NCBI RefSeq assembly: GCF_020535565.1
Contig: NZ_CP084758.1
Location: 5,035,001 to 5,099,000, forward strand
Direction: 5' to 3'
DNA from: Shinella sp. XGS7
Lineage (GTDB): Bacteria; Pseudomonadota; Gammaproteobacteria; Burkholderiales; Burkholderiaceae_C
DNA: 64,000 nt
Part shown: piece by piece, positions 1-7,899 of the stretch
Numbering within the stretch: position 1 is the stretch's first letter
Layout: every line of letters begins with the position of its first letter
Notes under the pieces: generated by a model
Databases searched by the model: none
Told to the model about the DNA's origin: nothing
Seen by the model: the letters and a program-made list of their open reading frames with translations, nothing else
Translations under genes and position numbers: made by a program

Positions 1-42
1 CCCGGCTCGCCCCCTGAATTTGTTTTTTCTCGCCCGTTTTCG

Positions 43-1011
43 ATGCAAGCGCTCTACGACGTTCCGGCCCCGGCCAAGCTCAACCTCTTTCTGCATGTGG
101 TGGGCAAGCGCGAGGATGGCTATCACCTGCTGCAGTCCATCTTTGCCCTGATCGACTGGGCCGACACCCTTCACTTCGAACGCCGCAGCGACGGCCTGCT
201 ACGCCGCCACGATGGCCAGCATGCCGCCGCAGCCCTGCCCGAGGACGATCTCTGCGTGCGCGCCGCGCGTCTGCTGCAGGCCGAGGCCGGCCGCAGCGAT
301 CTGGGCGTGGACATCCATCTGGAAAAGCGCCTGCCGGCCGGCGCGGGCATGGGTGGCGGCTCCTCGGACGCTGCGTCCACCCTGCTGGCCCTGAACCGGC
401 TCTGGGACCTGAACTGGCCGCGCTCGCGACTGCTGCCCCTGGGCCTGAAGCTGGGTGCCGATGTGCCCTTCTTCCTGGGCGGCGACAACGCCTTTGTTGA
501 AGGCATTGGCGAGATCCTGCACCCCATCGCCCTGCCCGAGCAGGGCTACTTTGTTCTCAAACCGCCCACCAGCATCGCCACCAAGGAAATTTTTTCGAGC
601 GAGCTCTTGGCAAAGTCGAAATCCGTGGCTATAGTAGCGGGCTTTCCTGCACACAACAGCAGCGACGCAAACAAGCCGAAACGGCAAGTGAGTGAAGCGG
701 CTGATGGCGCTGAAGGGATGGAAAGTTTTCTGAATGGCTTTGGTCGCAATGACCTGCAAAAGCCGGCCGAAGCGATCTGCCCCGAAGTGCAACAAGGTCT
801 GCTGTGGTTGGAAACTCGATTCGGCAATAGCCGCATGACGGGATCCGGCAGCGCAGTTTTCGCGAGAGTGGAAACTGAAGCAGTGGATGGGAAATATGGC
901 ATGTCGCACCAATCCATGGCGACAGTTTCGGAAGGTTTGCCTTCTGGCTGGATTGGGAAAATATGCCGCAGTCTGAAGCAGCATCCTTTGAAAGAATGGG
1001 CCTCAGATTGA
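43..1011 (+). CDS. ispE: 4-diphosphocytidyl-2-C-methyl-D-erythritol kinase (IspE)
   Basis: ATP-dependent kinase of the MEP isoprenoid pathway, cytosolic; phosphorylates the 2-OH of CDP-methylerythritol. The start PAPAKLNLFLHVVGKREDGYH and the GHMP ATP loop GMGGGSSDAA (residues 102-111) are diagnostic, as are the C-terminal FGRNDLQ and NSRMTGSGSAVFA motifs. At 322 aa it is longer than the usual 280-300 aa. The excess lies around residues 203-228, a polar segment before FLNGFGRNDLQ that I do not expect in relatives. Base composition changes inside the gene: by hand count G+C is 45 of 60 at 241-300, but 32 of 60 at 601-660 and 31 of 60 at 901-960. The reading frame and all catalytic motifs are intact. 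It lies just upstream of tRNA-Gln and prs, the normal betaproteobacterial order. Confidence 0.96.
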   Translation: MQALYDVPAPAKLNLFLHVVGKREDGYHLLQSIFALIDWADTLHFERRSDGLLRRHDGQHAAAALPEDDLCVRAARLLQAEAGRSDLGVDIHLEKRLPAGAGMGGGSSDAASTLLALNRLWDLNWPRSRLLPLGLKLGADVPFFLGGDNAFVEGIGEILHPIALPEQGYFVLKPPTSIATKEIFSSELLAKSKSVAIVAGFPAHNSSDANKPKRQVSEAADGAEGMESFLNGFGRNDLQKPAEAICPEVQQGLLWLETRFGNSRMTGSGSAVFARVETEAVDGKYGMSHQSMATVSEGLPSGWIGKICRSLKQHPLKEWASD

Positions 1012-1053
1012 TGCTAGAATACCGGTCGCTGCAGTTTCTGCAGTGTCCTGTGT

Positions 1054-1130
1054 AGGGGAGTCGCCAAGTTGGTCAAGGCATCGGATTTTGATTCCGACAT
1101 GCGAGGGTTCGAGTCCTTCCTCCCCTGCCA
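1054..1130 (+). tRNA. tRNA-Gln (anticodon UUG)
   Basis: A 77-nt cloverleaf with encoded CCA. The acceptor stem AGGGGAG pairs with CTCCCCT, followed by discriminator G and CCA at 1128-1130. The anticodon stem TCGGA/TCCGA carries the loop TTTTGAT with anticodon TTG, reading CAA (Gln). The T arm GAGGG/CCTTC carries TTCGAGT. The position between ispE and prs is conserved in many betaproteobacteria. Confidence 0.96.
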
Positions 1131-1141
1131 AAAATTATGAA

Positions 1142-1256
1142 GAAGCCCGCTCTGCGGGCTTCACTCATGATGGGGTCTGCAATGCAGAATCCCATCGTTC
1201 GTGAGAATGTCTGCATCGCAGACATTGTTTGTGATGAGGCTCGCGTCGCGGGCCTC
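1142..1256 (+). repeat. Array of four consecutive short hairpins between tRNA-Gln and prs
   Basis: Four stem-loops follow one another at about 30-nt spacing, each with a 3-nt loop. Hairpin 1 is 1142-1150/1154-1162 (9 bp). Hairpin 2 is 1169-1180/1184-1196 (imperfect, with a 5-bp apical stem). Hairpin 3 is 1206-1214/1218-1226 (9 bp perfect, AATGTCTGC arm). Hairpin 4 is 1236-1244/1248-1256 (9 bp with one G-T). The spacers after hairpins 2 and 3 are similar (GTTCGTGAG and GTTTGTGAT). No hairpin has a T-run, so these are not simple intrinsic terminators. They may be tRNA 3'-processing or mRNA-protecting structures, or a prs leader device; the role is unknown. Confidence 0.7.
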
Positions 1257-1308
1257 TGGTTCTGAAAGACCGGGACACGCTGGTTGACCACGGGTCCTTC
1301 AAAAAAGG

Positions 1309-2277
1309 ATGGCCGCCGTGCTGCTCAACACCGTCCTCTTCACCGGCAACGCAAACCCGGTCCTCTCCCAGGAAATCGCCACGCATCTGGGCCTCGAGCT
1401 CGGCAAGGCCGTGGTCGGTCGCTTTTCCGACGGTGAAGTCACCGTCGAGATTCAGCAGAACGTGCGGGCTCGCGATGTGTTCGTGATCCAGCCCACCTGC
1501 GCGCCGACCAACGACCACCTGATGGAAATGCTGATCATGATCGACGCGATGCGCCGCTCGTCGGCACGCCGCATCACGGCCGTGATCCCCTATTTCGGCT
1601 ATGCCCGCCAGGACCGCAAACCCGGTCCGCGCACGCCGATCTCGGCAAAGCTCGTCGCCAACCTCATCACCGAAGCCGGCGCCGACCGCGTGATGACGCT
1701 GGACCTGCATGCCGGCCAGATCCAGGGCTTCTTCGACATTCCGACCGACAACCTCTACGCCTCGCCCGTGCTGCTGTCGGACCTGAAGGCCCGCAACTAC
1801 AGCAATCTGGTGGTGGTGAGCCCCGACGTGGGCGGTGTGGTGCGTGCCCGCGCCCTGGCCAAGCAGCTGGGCTGCGACCTGGCCATCATCGACAAGCGCC
1901 GCCCCGCCGCCAACGTCTCCGAAGTGATGCACGTGATCGGTGAGATCGACGGCCGCAACTGCGTGATCATGGATGACATGATCGACACCGCCGGCACCCT
2001 GGTGAAGGCCGCCGAGGTGCTGAAGGACCGCGGCGCCAAGCGCGTGTTTGCCTACTGCACCCACCCCATCCTCTCGGGCCCGGCCATCGAGCGCATCGCC
2101 GGCTCGCACCTGGACGAGGTGGTGATCAGCAACACCATTCCGCTGTCCGAGGCCGCCAAGGCCTGCGGCAAGATCCGCCAGCTGTCCGTCGCCTTCCTGT
2201 TCGCGGAGACCATCCGCCGCATCTCGGACGGCGAATCGGTCACCTCGCTGTTCTCCGAGCAGAACAACAATTTCTAA
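1309..2277 (+). CDS. prs: Ribose-phosphate pyrophosphokinase (PRPP synthetase)
   Basis: Makes PRPP from ribose 5-phosphate and ATP for purine, pyrimidine, NAD and histidine synthesis (hisG in this window uses PRPP). Family hallmarks are [14 protein letters not shown] near the N terminus, [20 protein letters not shown], the metal-binding [11 protein letters not shown] (near residue 130) and the PRPP-binding [13 protein letters not shown] loop (near residue 220). The length of 322 aa is normal for the class I enzyme. The ATG at 1309 follows an AAAAAAGG purine stretch; a GTG three codons later is the only close alternative. The upstream leader holds four hairpins. Confidence 0.97.
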   Translation: MAAVLLNTVLFTGNANPVLSQEIATHLGLELGKAVVGRFSDGEVTVEIQQNVRARDVFVIQPTCAPTNDHLMEMLIMIDAMRRSSARRITAVIPYFGYARQDRKPGPRTPISAKLVANLITEAGADRVMTLDLHAGQIQGFFDIPTDNLYASPVLLSDLKARNYSNLVVVSPDVGGVVRARALAKQLGCDLAIIDKRRPAANVSEVMHVIGEIDGRNCVIMDDMIDTAGTLVKAAEVLKDRGAKRVFAYCTHPILSGPAIERIAGSHLDEVVISNTIPLSEAAKACGKIRQLSVAFLFAETIRRISDGESVTSLFSEQNNNF

Positions 2278-2285
2278 GCATTCAG

Positions 2286-2313
2286 AAGGCTCGGTCGCAC
2301 GACCGGGCCTTTT
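2286..2313 (+). terminator. Intrinsic terminator after prs
   Basis: An 11-bp stem (AAGGCTCGGTC at 2286-2296 with GACCGGGCCTT at 2301-2311, one T-G pair) closes a GCAC loop and runs into TTTT. It begins 8 nt after the prs stop codon and may partially uncouple prs from rplY. Confidence 0.72.
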
Positions 2314-2345
2314 GTCCGGAAGAGCCTGGTCGCGGGCCTTCCACC

Positions 2346-2370
2346 CCGGTGCGCCACGGTGGCACGCCGG
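2346..2370 (+). promoter_or_regulatory. Hairpin in the rplY leader
   Basis: CCGGTGCGCC (2346-2355) pairs with GGCACGCCGG (2361-2370), one mismatch and one T-G pair, 5-nt loop. It ends 8 nt before the GGAG ribosome site of rplY (2379-2382). A structured leader just before a ribosomal-protein start is suggestive of translational control, but this is inference only. Confidence 0.35.
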
Positions 2371-2387
2371 TAATTTTGGAGTTAGTT

Positions 2388-3011
2388 ATGAAATTCACCG
2401 CTTTTGAGCGCAAGCTGCAGGGGACCGGAGCGAGCCGCCGCCTGCGTCTGTCGGGCAAGGTTCCCGGCATCGTCTTCGGTGCTGGCGAGCCCACCACCGT
2501 CGAGCTGGACCACAACGCCCTGTTCCACGCCCTGAAGAAGGAAGCCTTCCACAGCACCATCCTCGAGATGGAACTGAACGGCAAGGTCGACCAGGTGCTG
2601 CTGCGCGATGTGCAGTACCACCCGTACAAGCCGCAAGTCCTGCACGTGGACTTCCAGCGCGTGGACGACACCACCAAGATCACCAAGAAGATCCCCCTGC
2701 ACTTCGTGGGCGAAGCCGAATCGCCGGCCGTCAAGACCGACAAGTGCACCGTGGACCACGTGATCACCGAGCTGGCCATCACCTGCCTGGCCCGTCAGCT
2801 GCCCGAGTTCATCGAGGTGGACCTGAGCGGCCTGACCCTGGGTCACTCGCTGCACGTCAATGACCTGAAGCTGCCCGCTGGCGTCAAGGTCGTGGTGCAC
2901 GGCAAGCCGAACCCGGCTGTCGCCACCGCCGTGGCCCCCAAGGCCGAGGAAATCATCGTCGCCGCCGCTCCGGCCGCCGACGACAAGAAGGGCAAGAAGG
3001 GCAAGAAGTAA
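2388..3011 (+). CDS. rplY: 50S ribosomal protein L25 / general stress protein Ctc
   Basis: Binds 5S rRNA in the large ribosomal subunit. The 207-aa product is the long two-domain Ctc form: an N-terminal L25 beta-barrel ([20 protein letters not shown], then GKVPGIVFG) and a C-terminal TL5/Ctc domain ([38 protein letters not shown]). It ends in a lysine-rich tail, KKGKKGKK, after an alanine-rich linker. The start at 2388 is chosen because it has GGAG 6-9 nt upstream and begins the conserved MKFTAFER; an in-frame ATG at 2349 has no ribosome site. The order prs-rplY-pth is common in proteobacteria. Confidence 0.95.
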   Translation: MKFTAFERKLQGTGASRRLRLSGKVPGIVFGAGEPTTVELDHNALFHALKKEAFHSTILEMELNGKVDQVLLRDVQYHPYKPQVLHVDFQRVDDTTKITKKIPLHFVGEAESPAVKTDKCTVDHVITELAITCLARQLPEFIEVDLSGLTLGHSLHVNDLKLPAGVKVVVHGKPNPAVATAVAPKAEEIIVAAAPAADDKKGKKGKK

Positions 3012-3050
3012 TTTCTGCCTCGAGGCTCCGTCAGGAGCCCTCGCACTGCC

Positions 3051-3075
3051 AAAGGGCCCTTCGGGGCCCTTTTTT
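3051..3075 (+). terminator. Strong intrinsic terminator after rplY
   Basis: AAAGGGCCC (3051-3059), a TTCG tetraloop and GGGCCCTTT (3064-3072) form a perfect stem followed by T residues to 3075. It separates rplY from the convergent M20 peptidase and probably works in both directions because the left arm begins with an A-run. Confidence 0.93.
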
Positions 3076-3100
3076 CATTCAGCCCGTGGGGACCACCCGC

Positions 3101-4501
3101 TCAGGGTCCGGTCTTGCGCGCGCCCGTTCCGGCGGGCCAGCCCTCCCCCAGGTCCCAGAACAGGCCGGCCATGATCTGCAGGCCCTGGGCCAGGGTGTGC
3201 TCGGGCAGGTGCTCGTTGGGCGCGTGCTGGCTGCAGGTGGGCACCGAGTGCGGCACCCAGACCGTGGGCAGGCCCAGCACCTCGGCAAAGCAGTCATTGG
3301 GCAGGGAGCCGCCCAGATTGGGCAGCAGCACCGGCTCCTGGCCGGTGCTTTGCCGCAGCGAGGCCTGGGCCCAGCGCACCCAGGGGCTGTCGGGGTCCAG
3401 GCGGGTGGCGTTCATGATCTCGGCGCCCGCCAGGCGCAGCTGCACCTGCGCGTAGCCCTGGGCGTCCAGGTGGGCGCGCAGGGCCGGCAGAAAGCTGGCC
3501 GGGTCGCGGCCCACCACAAAGCGGATCTGCAGCGTGGCCTGGGCGCGCGGCGGGATGGCATTGACCGGCTTGTCCGGATTGCCGCAGCGAAAGGCCAGCA
3601 CCTCGATGCTGTTCCAGCCGAACACCCGCTCGGCCGGGCTCAGGCCGGGCTCGCCCCAGTCCCCATCGATGGCCGGCCCGCCGGGCTCGCCCGGCTGCAC
3701 ATCGGCCAGGGCGGCGCGCACCGCGGCCGGCAGGGGCGGCGGCCGCAGGGCCTCCACGCGGATCACGCCGTGCTGGTCCACGATGCTGTGGATGGCACCC
3801 GCCAGCAGCACGCCCGGATTGGCTAGCAGGCCGCCCCAGTTGCCGGAGTGGTGGGCCCCCTCGCGCAACTCCAGCGCCAGCTCGAAATTCATCACCCCGC
3901 GCGAGCCCAGAAAGAGCGTGGGCTGCTGCTGGTTCAGGCGCGGCCCGTCCGAGGCCAGGAAGAGATCGGCCCGCAGGCGTTCGCGCTGGCGCTCGCACAC
4001 GGTCTTGAGCCCGGGCGAGCCCACCTCCTCGCCCATCTCGAACAGGAACTTGCAGTTGAAACCCAGACGTCCGCCGCGCGCCGCCAGCACCTGGGCCAGG
4101 GCCTGCAGATTGAGGCTGTGCTGGCCCTTGTTGTCGGCCACGCCGCGGCCGTACCAGCGGCCCTCGTGGCGCTCCAGCGTCCAGGGCGAGGCGGCCTTCG
4201 TCCACTTGCTCTCATCGCCCAGCACCACATCGCCATGGCCGTAGCTCAGCACCGTGGGCCGGGCCGGGTCTTCCAGGCGCTCGGCAAAGAGCAGGGGCGG
4301 CGCGTCCGGCACCGGGTTGTCCCAGAGCTCGCAGGCAAAGCCCATGGCCCGCAGCTCGGGCGCCAGCTCGGCCTCCAGATAGCGGCGCAGCTCGGGTGCG
4401 CGCTCGCGGTTCTGGCTCTCGGTGGGTAGGGCGATGCGGCGTTCCAGCGTGCGCTGCAGGGCGGCCAGATCGGTCTGGGCAAGGAGTTGGCGGCGGTCCA
4501 T
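3101..4501 (-). CDS. M20-family metallopeptidase (dipeptidase/carboxypeptidase type)
   Basis: Zinc-dependent exopeptidase, probably cytosolic because no signal peptide is seen. The M20 metal ligands are recognisable: SYGHGDVV (H89, D91), [10 protein letters not shown] (D123), [10 protein letters not shown] (catalytic and metal glutamates near 158-159) and a C-terminal [10 protein letters not shown] histidine. A dimerisation-type domain lies between. The length of 466 aa fits the M20 dipeptidase/ArgE-DapE-like group; the substrate cannot be read from sequence. It is transcribed divergently from pth with only 29 bp between the two start codons, so the two promoters must overlap. Confidence 0.88.
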   Translation of the reverse strand: MDRRQLLAQTDLAALQRTLERRIALPTESQNRERAPELRRYLEAELAPELRAMGFACELWDNPVPDAPPLLFAERLEDPARPTVLSYGHGDVVLGDESKWTKAASPWTLERHEGRWYGRGVADNKGQHSLNLQALAQVLAARGGRLGFNCKFLFEMGEEVGSPGLKTVCERQRERLRADLFLASDGPRLNQQQPTLFLGSRGVMNFELALELREGAHHSGNWGGLLANPGVLLAGAIHSIVDQHGVIRVEALRPPPLPAAVRAALADVQPGEPGGPAIDGDWGEPGLSPAERVFGWNSIEVLAFRCGNPDKPVNAIPPRAQATLQIRFVVGRDPASFLPALRAHLDAQGYAQVQLRLAGAEIMNATRLDPDSPWVRWAQASLRQSTGQEPVLLPNLGGSLPNDCFAEVLGLPTVWVPHSVPTCSQHAPNEHLPEHTLAQGLQIMAGLFWDLGEGWPAGTGARKTGP

Positions 4502-4530
4502 CGCCCCATGCTAGCGATAATCGCGCCATC

Positions 4531-5223
4531 ATGATTCGACTCTTTGTCGGCCTGGGCAATCCCGGCCCCGAATACGAGGACACCCGCCACAACGCGGGTT
4601 TCTGGTGGATAGACCTGCTGGCCCGCCGCCTGGGCGGCAGCCTGCAGGTGGATCGCAGCTACCACGGCCTGGTAGCGCGTATCAACAACGCACCCGGCGC
4701 CAGCGGCCCCATCTGGCTGCTGGAGCCCATGACCTATATGAACCTCAGCGGCAAGTCGGTGGCCGCGCTGGCGCGCTTCTTCAAGATCGCGCCCGAGGAG
4801 ATCCTGGCCGTGCACGACGAGCTGGACCTGCTGCCCGGCGAGATGAAGTTCAAGCAGGGCGGCGGCAATGGCGGCCACAACGGCCTGAAGGACATGCAGG
4901 CCCAGCTGGGCTCGGCCAATTTCTGGCGCCTGCGGCTGGGCATCGGCCACCCCGGCATCAAGTCCGAGGTGGCGGGCTATGTGCTGCGCAAGCCGCCCCA
5001 GGCCGAGCGAGAGAAGATCGAGGACTGCATCGCCAAGTCCCTGGACACGGTGGAGCTGATGTTGAAAGGCGAGATGGAGCGGGCCATGATGAAGATTCAT
5101 GCCAAGCCGCCCCGGCCCAAGCCGCCCAAACCGCCCAAACCGCCCAAACCGCCCGCACCCCCGAAACCCGTCGAGGCCGAGGCAGCCCCCGAGGCCCCAC
5201 CACCCGCCAGCCCCCAGCCATGA
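4531..5223 (+). CDS. pth: Peptidyl-tRNA hydrolase
   Basis: Cleaves peptidyl-tRNA released from stalled ribosomes. Conserved [20 protein letters not shown] at the N terminus contains the catalytic His and Asn; [12 protein letters not shown] and the [27 protein letters not shown] segment are also diagnostic. The start ATG at 4531 begins [12 protein letters not shown]. The product is 230 aa; the catalytic domain ends near residue 190 and is followed by a proline/lysine-rich tail (PKPPKPP repeats, then [11 protein letters not shown]). The tail is encoded by a 9-bp tandem repeat and is not part of the family core. The stop overlaps the next start as ATGA. Confidence 0.95.
   Translation: MIRLFVGLGNPGPEYEDTRHNAGFWWIDLLARRLGGSLQVDRSYHGLVARINNAPGASGPIWLLEPMTYMNLSGKSVAALARFFKIAPEEILAVHDELDLLPGEMKFKQGGGNGGHNGLKDMQAQLGSANFWRLRLGIGHPGIKSEVAGYVLRKPPQAEREKIEDCIAKSLDTVELMLKGEMERAMMKIHAKPPRPKPPKPPKPPKPPAPPKPVEAEAAPEAPPPASPQP
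5122..5150 (+). repeat. 9-bp tandem repeat encoding PKP units in pth
   Basis: Three perfect copies of CCGCCCAAA at 5122-5130, 5131-5139 and 5140-5148 follow degenerate copies upstream. The 9-bp unit keeps the reading frame, so copy number can change without breaking pth. Confidence 0.85.
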
Positions 5224-5669
5224 ACACCGCGCCGCTTGCCTGTCTACTGACCATCACCCTGATGGCCGGCGGCAGCGCAGCGGCGCAGACCGAGACGCGC
5301 AGCACCCAGATCTGGCGCTGCGGCCCCGAGGGCCGCGAGCTGCGCGATGCGCCCTGCCCTGAAGCCGCGCAGCGCCCCGGCCAGCGCCTGGACTACGAGC
5401 AGCCCAGCGCCGCCCAGCGCAGCGAAGCCCGGCAGGTGGCCGAGCGCGATGCCCGCCTGGCCCGCCAGCTGGAGCGCGAGCGCCTGGCGCGCGAGGCCCA
5501 GGCCCCGCGCGGCGCCGCCGGCATCCACGGCCGCGGCCGGCCGTCCGAACCGGCGGCCTCGACCCCCACGGGCAAGACCGCCAAAGCCCCCAAACCGCCC
5601 CAGGCCCACAAGCCCAAGCTCGCCAAGCCCCAGCCACCGGGCAGCAAGGCCAGCCAGGCCTCCGGCTAG
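5220..5669 (+). CDS. Small exported protein, DUF4124-like
   Basis: A 149-aa product with a Sec signal peptide ([23 protein letters not shown], likely cut after AAAQ). It then has a short [19 protein letters not shown] segment with two cysteines, resembling the DUF4124 core of small periplasmic proteins. This is followed by an acidic/basic alanine-rich helix ([21 protein letters not shown]) and a Lys/Pro/Ala-rich tail. The start overlaps the pth stop by 4 bp (ATGA), so translation is probably coupled. The function is unknown. The gene ends 11 bp before the B12 riboswitch begins. Confidence 0.78.
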   Translation: MNTAPLACLLTITLMAGGSAAAQTETRSTQIWRCGPEGRELRDAPCPEAAQRPGQRLDYEQPSAAQRSEARQVAERDARLARQLERERLAREAQAPRGAAGIHGRGRPSEPAASTPTGKTAKAPKPPQAHKPKLAKPQPPGSKASQASG

Positions 5670-5680
5670 AATCGCCGTTT

Positions 5681-5906
5681 GTTGGTGCTCGTGCGGGTCT
5701 CTCGGACCCGTGCAGTTAAACGGGAATCAGGAGGGGGCGCGCCACCGGCGCAAACCTAACCTGAGCTGTCCCCGCAACGGTAAGCGGATGAGGTTGCCCC
5801 GCGCAGCCTCCAGCCTCTGCACAGCAGTCCACTGGCCCTCTCCACGGAGGGCTGGGAAGGACGCAGCAGGCCAGATCCGCCAGCCCGGATACCGGCCAGC
5901 AGGTGA
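5681..5906 (+). promoter_or_regulatory. Cobalamin riboswitch (AdoCbl class)
   Basis: Ordered landmarks of the B12 element are present: GTTGGTGCTCGTGCGGGTCTC near the 5' end, CGGGAATCAGGAGGG, the core CTGAGCTGTCCCCGCAACGG with TAAGCGG, CCACTGG, GGGAAGGACGC, and the B12 box AGCCCGGATACCGGCC at 5882-5897. It lies directly upstream of btuB and the cobalamin operon, whose expression should fall when adenosylcobalamin is plentiful. Confidence 0.93.
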
Positions 5907-5945
5907 CGCGCCCCCGCCCTCTTCCCAGGGCCAGGCGCGTCGTTT
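5905..5945 (+). terminator. Candidate riboswitch expression-platform hairpin
   Basis: GACGCGCC (5905-5912) pairs perfectly with GGCGCGTC (5934-5941); an inner stem GCCCT (5916-5920)/AGGGC (5927-5931) stacks inside, and GTTT follows at 5942-5945. It sits just 3' of the B12 box and before btuB. The T-tract is short, so termination is plausible but not certain; the btuB start is another 56 nt downstream. Confidence 0.55.
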
Positions 5946-6000
5946 CACAGGGGCCTGCGGGGAAGCTGGCGCCCTGGACATCAAGAATGGTCCTTTCCCG

Positions 6001-7896
6001 ATGAAGTCCCCTGCCCGGCGTCTGTCTGCACGCCCGTCTCGCGCCGCCCTGCGCGCGCTCCCGCTCGCCCTGCTGGCCGCTGTGCCGGCCTACGCCCAGA
6101 AGAAGTCTGAGCAAAACCGCCTCGATCCCGTGGTCGTCACGGCCAGCCGCAGCCCCCAGCTGCTCAGCCAGGTGCTGGCCGACACCACCGTGATCACCCG
6201 TGAGGACATCGAGCGCCAGGCCTTCGGCGGCATTGCCGACCTGCTGCGCAGCCAGGCCTGCTTCGAGATGGTCCGCAACGGCAATGTCGGCGCCAACACC
6301 AGCCTCTTCGTGCGCGGTGCGGAAACCCGCCACACCATGGTACTGATCGACGGAGTTCCCTATGACTCCCAGCGCACCGACGGTGCCTCCTGGCAGTCCA
6401 TCCCCCTGGCCCAGATCGAACGCATCGAGATCGTGCGCGGCGCCGCCAGCGCGGTGCACGGCTCCGACGCCATTGGCGGCGTGGTGCAGATCTTCACCCG
6501 CAAGGGCGAGGGCAAACCTCAGCTGGAGCTGGGCCTGGGTGGTGGCAACCTGGGTCTGAACAAGCTGGACGCCAGCATCAGCGGCATGAGCGGCATCATC
6601 GACTACGCCTTCTCCGCCGCACGCGAGCGCAGCAATGGCTTCAACACCCGTCCGGTGACCGGCACCCCGGACCCCAGCTACCACCCCGACCAGGACGGCT
6701 ACAAGAGCCGCAGCTTCAGCGCCCGGGTCGGCGCCCAGCTCAGCCGCGAACACCGCCTGGAGCTGTCGGCCCTGAACAGCCATCTCGACAGCCAGTACGA
6801 CGCGACGGCTCGCCCCAAGGTCGACGACCACAATATCAACGACGCACGCGCCCTGCGGGGGCTGTGGACCGCGCAATGGACACCGGCTCTGAGCACCAGC
6901 TTCAGCGTGGGCGAGTCGGTTGACAAGTACGAGACCAGCCCCAGCGTCTATCGCACCGAGACCCGCACCCGCAGCACCTCGCTGAGCGCCGGCTACAAGC
7001 TGGGCGAGGGCCAGCTCAACGCCGCCCTGGATCGCCGCGAGGACAAGCTGGAGAACACCAGCATCGTCAACGGCAAGGCCGACCGCCACCAGGACGCCGT
7101 GGGCCTGGGCTATATCTGGGCCTCGGGGCCGCTGTCCCTGCAGCTGCATGGCCGCCATGACCGCGACAGCGAATTCGGCAGCAGCAACAACGGCACCATC
7201 GCCGCCGGCTATCAGCTGACGCCGCAATGGCGTTTGCTCTCCTCCTATGGCACCGCCTTCAAGGCGCCCTCGCTCTATCAGCGCTTCAGCGAGTACGGCA
7301 AGCCCGACCTCAAGCCCGAGCAAGGCCGCAATGCCGAGATCGGCCTGCACTACAGCCAGGGTCAGCATGGCTTCGGCGTCACGGCCTACCGCAACCTGAT
7401 CGACGACCTGATCATCTTCGGCGCACCCGGCCCCTGCAAGGGCAGCTTCGGCTGCTACGAGAACGTGTCCAAGGCCCGTCTGCAAGGCCTGAGCTTCAAG
7501 GGCAATACCGTGCTCGGCACGGTGCGCCTGTCGGGCTCGCTGGACCTGCAAGCGCCCAAGGACGTTACCAAGAGCGCCAGCAACGCCAATTACGGCAAGC
7601 TACTGGCTCGTCGCGCCAAGACCCATGGCACCCTGCGCGCCGAGACGGACCTGGCGGGCTGGGCCCTGGGCGCCCAGCTCTATGCCAGCGGCCAGCGCAC
7701 GGACAACCTCAAGACCGGTGTGCAGCTGGGCGGCTACGCCACGCTGGACCTCGACGCGCAGTTCGCCATCAACCCCGAGCTGCGCCTGCAGCTCAAGCTG
7801 GAGAACGCCTTCGACCGGAAGTACGAGACCGCCGGGGGCTATGCCAGCGCGCCCTTCCAGTTCTTCGTCGGTCTGCGCTACGCGCCGAAGTTCTGA
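6001..7896 (+). CDS. btuB: TonB-dependent vitamin B12 outer-membrane receptor (BtuB)
   Basis: Takes up cobalamin across the outer membrane using TonB. The 631-aa product has a basic N-terminal signal peptide ending PAYAQ, a TonB-box-like DPVVVTAS, a plug domain (VITREDIERQAFGGIADLLR ... LFVRGAETRHTMVLIDGVPY ... IERIEIVRGAASAVHGSDAIGG) and a beta-barrel ending NAFDRKYETAGGY...VGLRYAPKF with the terminal Phe used for BAM recognition. The ATG at 6001 is chosen because it starts the signal peptide; the frame is open further upstream through the riboswitch but that part is not coding. It is the first gene of the riboswitch-controlled operon and ends 3 bp before cobU. Confidence 0.95.
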   Translation: MKSPARRLSARPSRAALRALPLALLAAVPAYAQKKSEQNRLDPVVVTASRSPQLLSQVLADTTVITREDIERQAFGGIADLLRSQACFEMVRNGNVGANTSLFVRGAETRHTMVLIDGVPYDSQRTDGASWQSIPLAQIERIEIVRGAASAVHGSDAIGGVVQIFTRKGEGKPQLELGLGGGNLGLNKLDASISGMSGIIDYAFSAARERSNGFNTRPVTGTPDPSYHPDQDGYKSRSFSARVGAQLSREHRLELSALNSHLDSQYDATARPKVDDHNINDARALRGLWTAQWTPALSTSFSVGESVDKYETSPSVYRTETRTRSTSLSAGYKLGEGQLNAALDRREDKLENTSIVNGKADRHQDAVGLGYIWASGPLSLQLHGRHDRDSEFGSSNNGTIAAGYQLTPQWRLLSSYGTAFKAPSLYQRFSEYGKPDLKPEQGRNAEIGLHYSQGQHGFGVTAYRNLIDDLIIFGAPGPCKGSFGCYENVSKARLQGLSFKGNTVLGTVRLSGSLDLQAPKDVTKSASNANYGKLLARRAKTHGTLRAETDLAGWALGAQLYASGQRTDNLKTGVQLGGYATLDLDAQFAINPELRLQLKLENAFDRKYETAGGYASAPFQFFVGLRYAPKF

Positions 7897-7899
7897 ACC

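Noticed and set aside
1-42. Possible 3' end of lolB before ispE
   Set aside because: A TGA at 15-17 is in one frame and lolB is the expected neighbour, but only a few codons are visible, too little to call.
1054-1256. Integrative-element attachment site at tRNA-Gln
   Set aside because: No repeat of the tRNA 3' end and no integrase gene follow; the downstream hairpins do not copy tRNA sequence.
5122-5150. Short tandem repeats as a CRISPR-like array
   Set aside because: The 9-bp units are contiguous with no spacers and lie inside the pth coding frame. No other direct-repeat/spacer pattern was found in the window.
5347-6000. N-terminal extension of BtuB through the riboswitch
   Set aside because: The frame is open by chance; the extension crosses a structured B12 riboswitch and the signal peptide begins at 6001.
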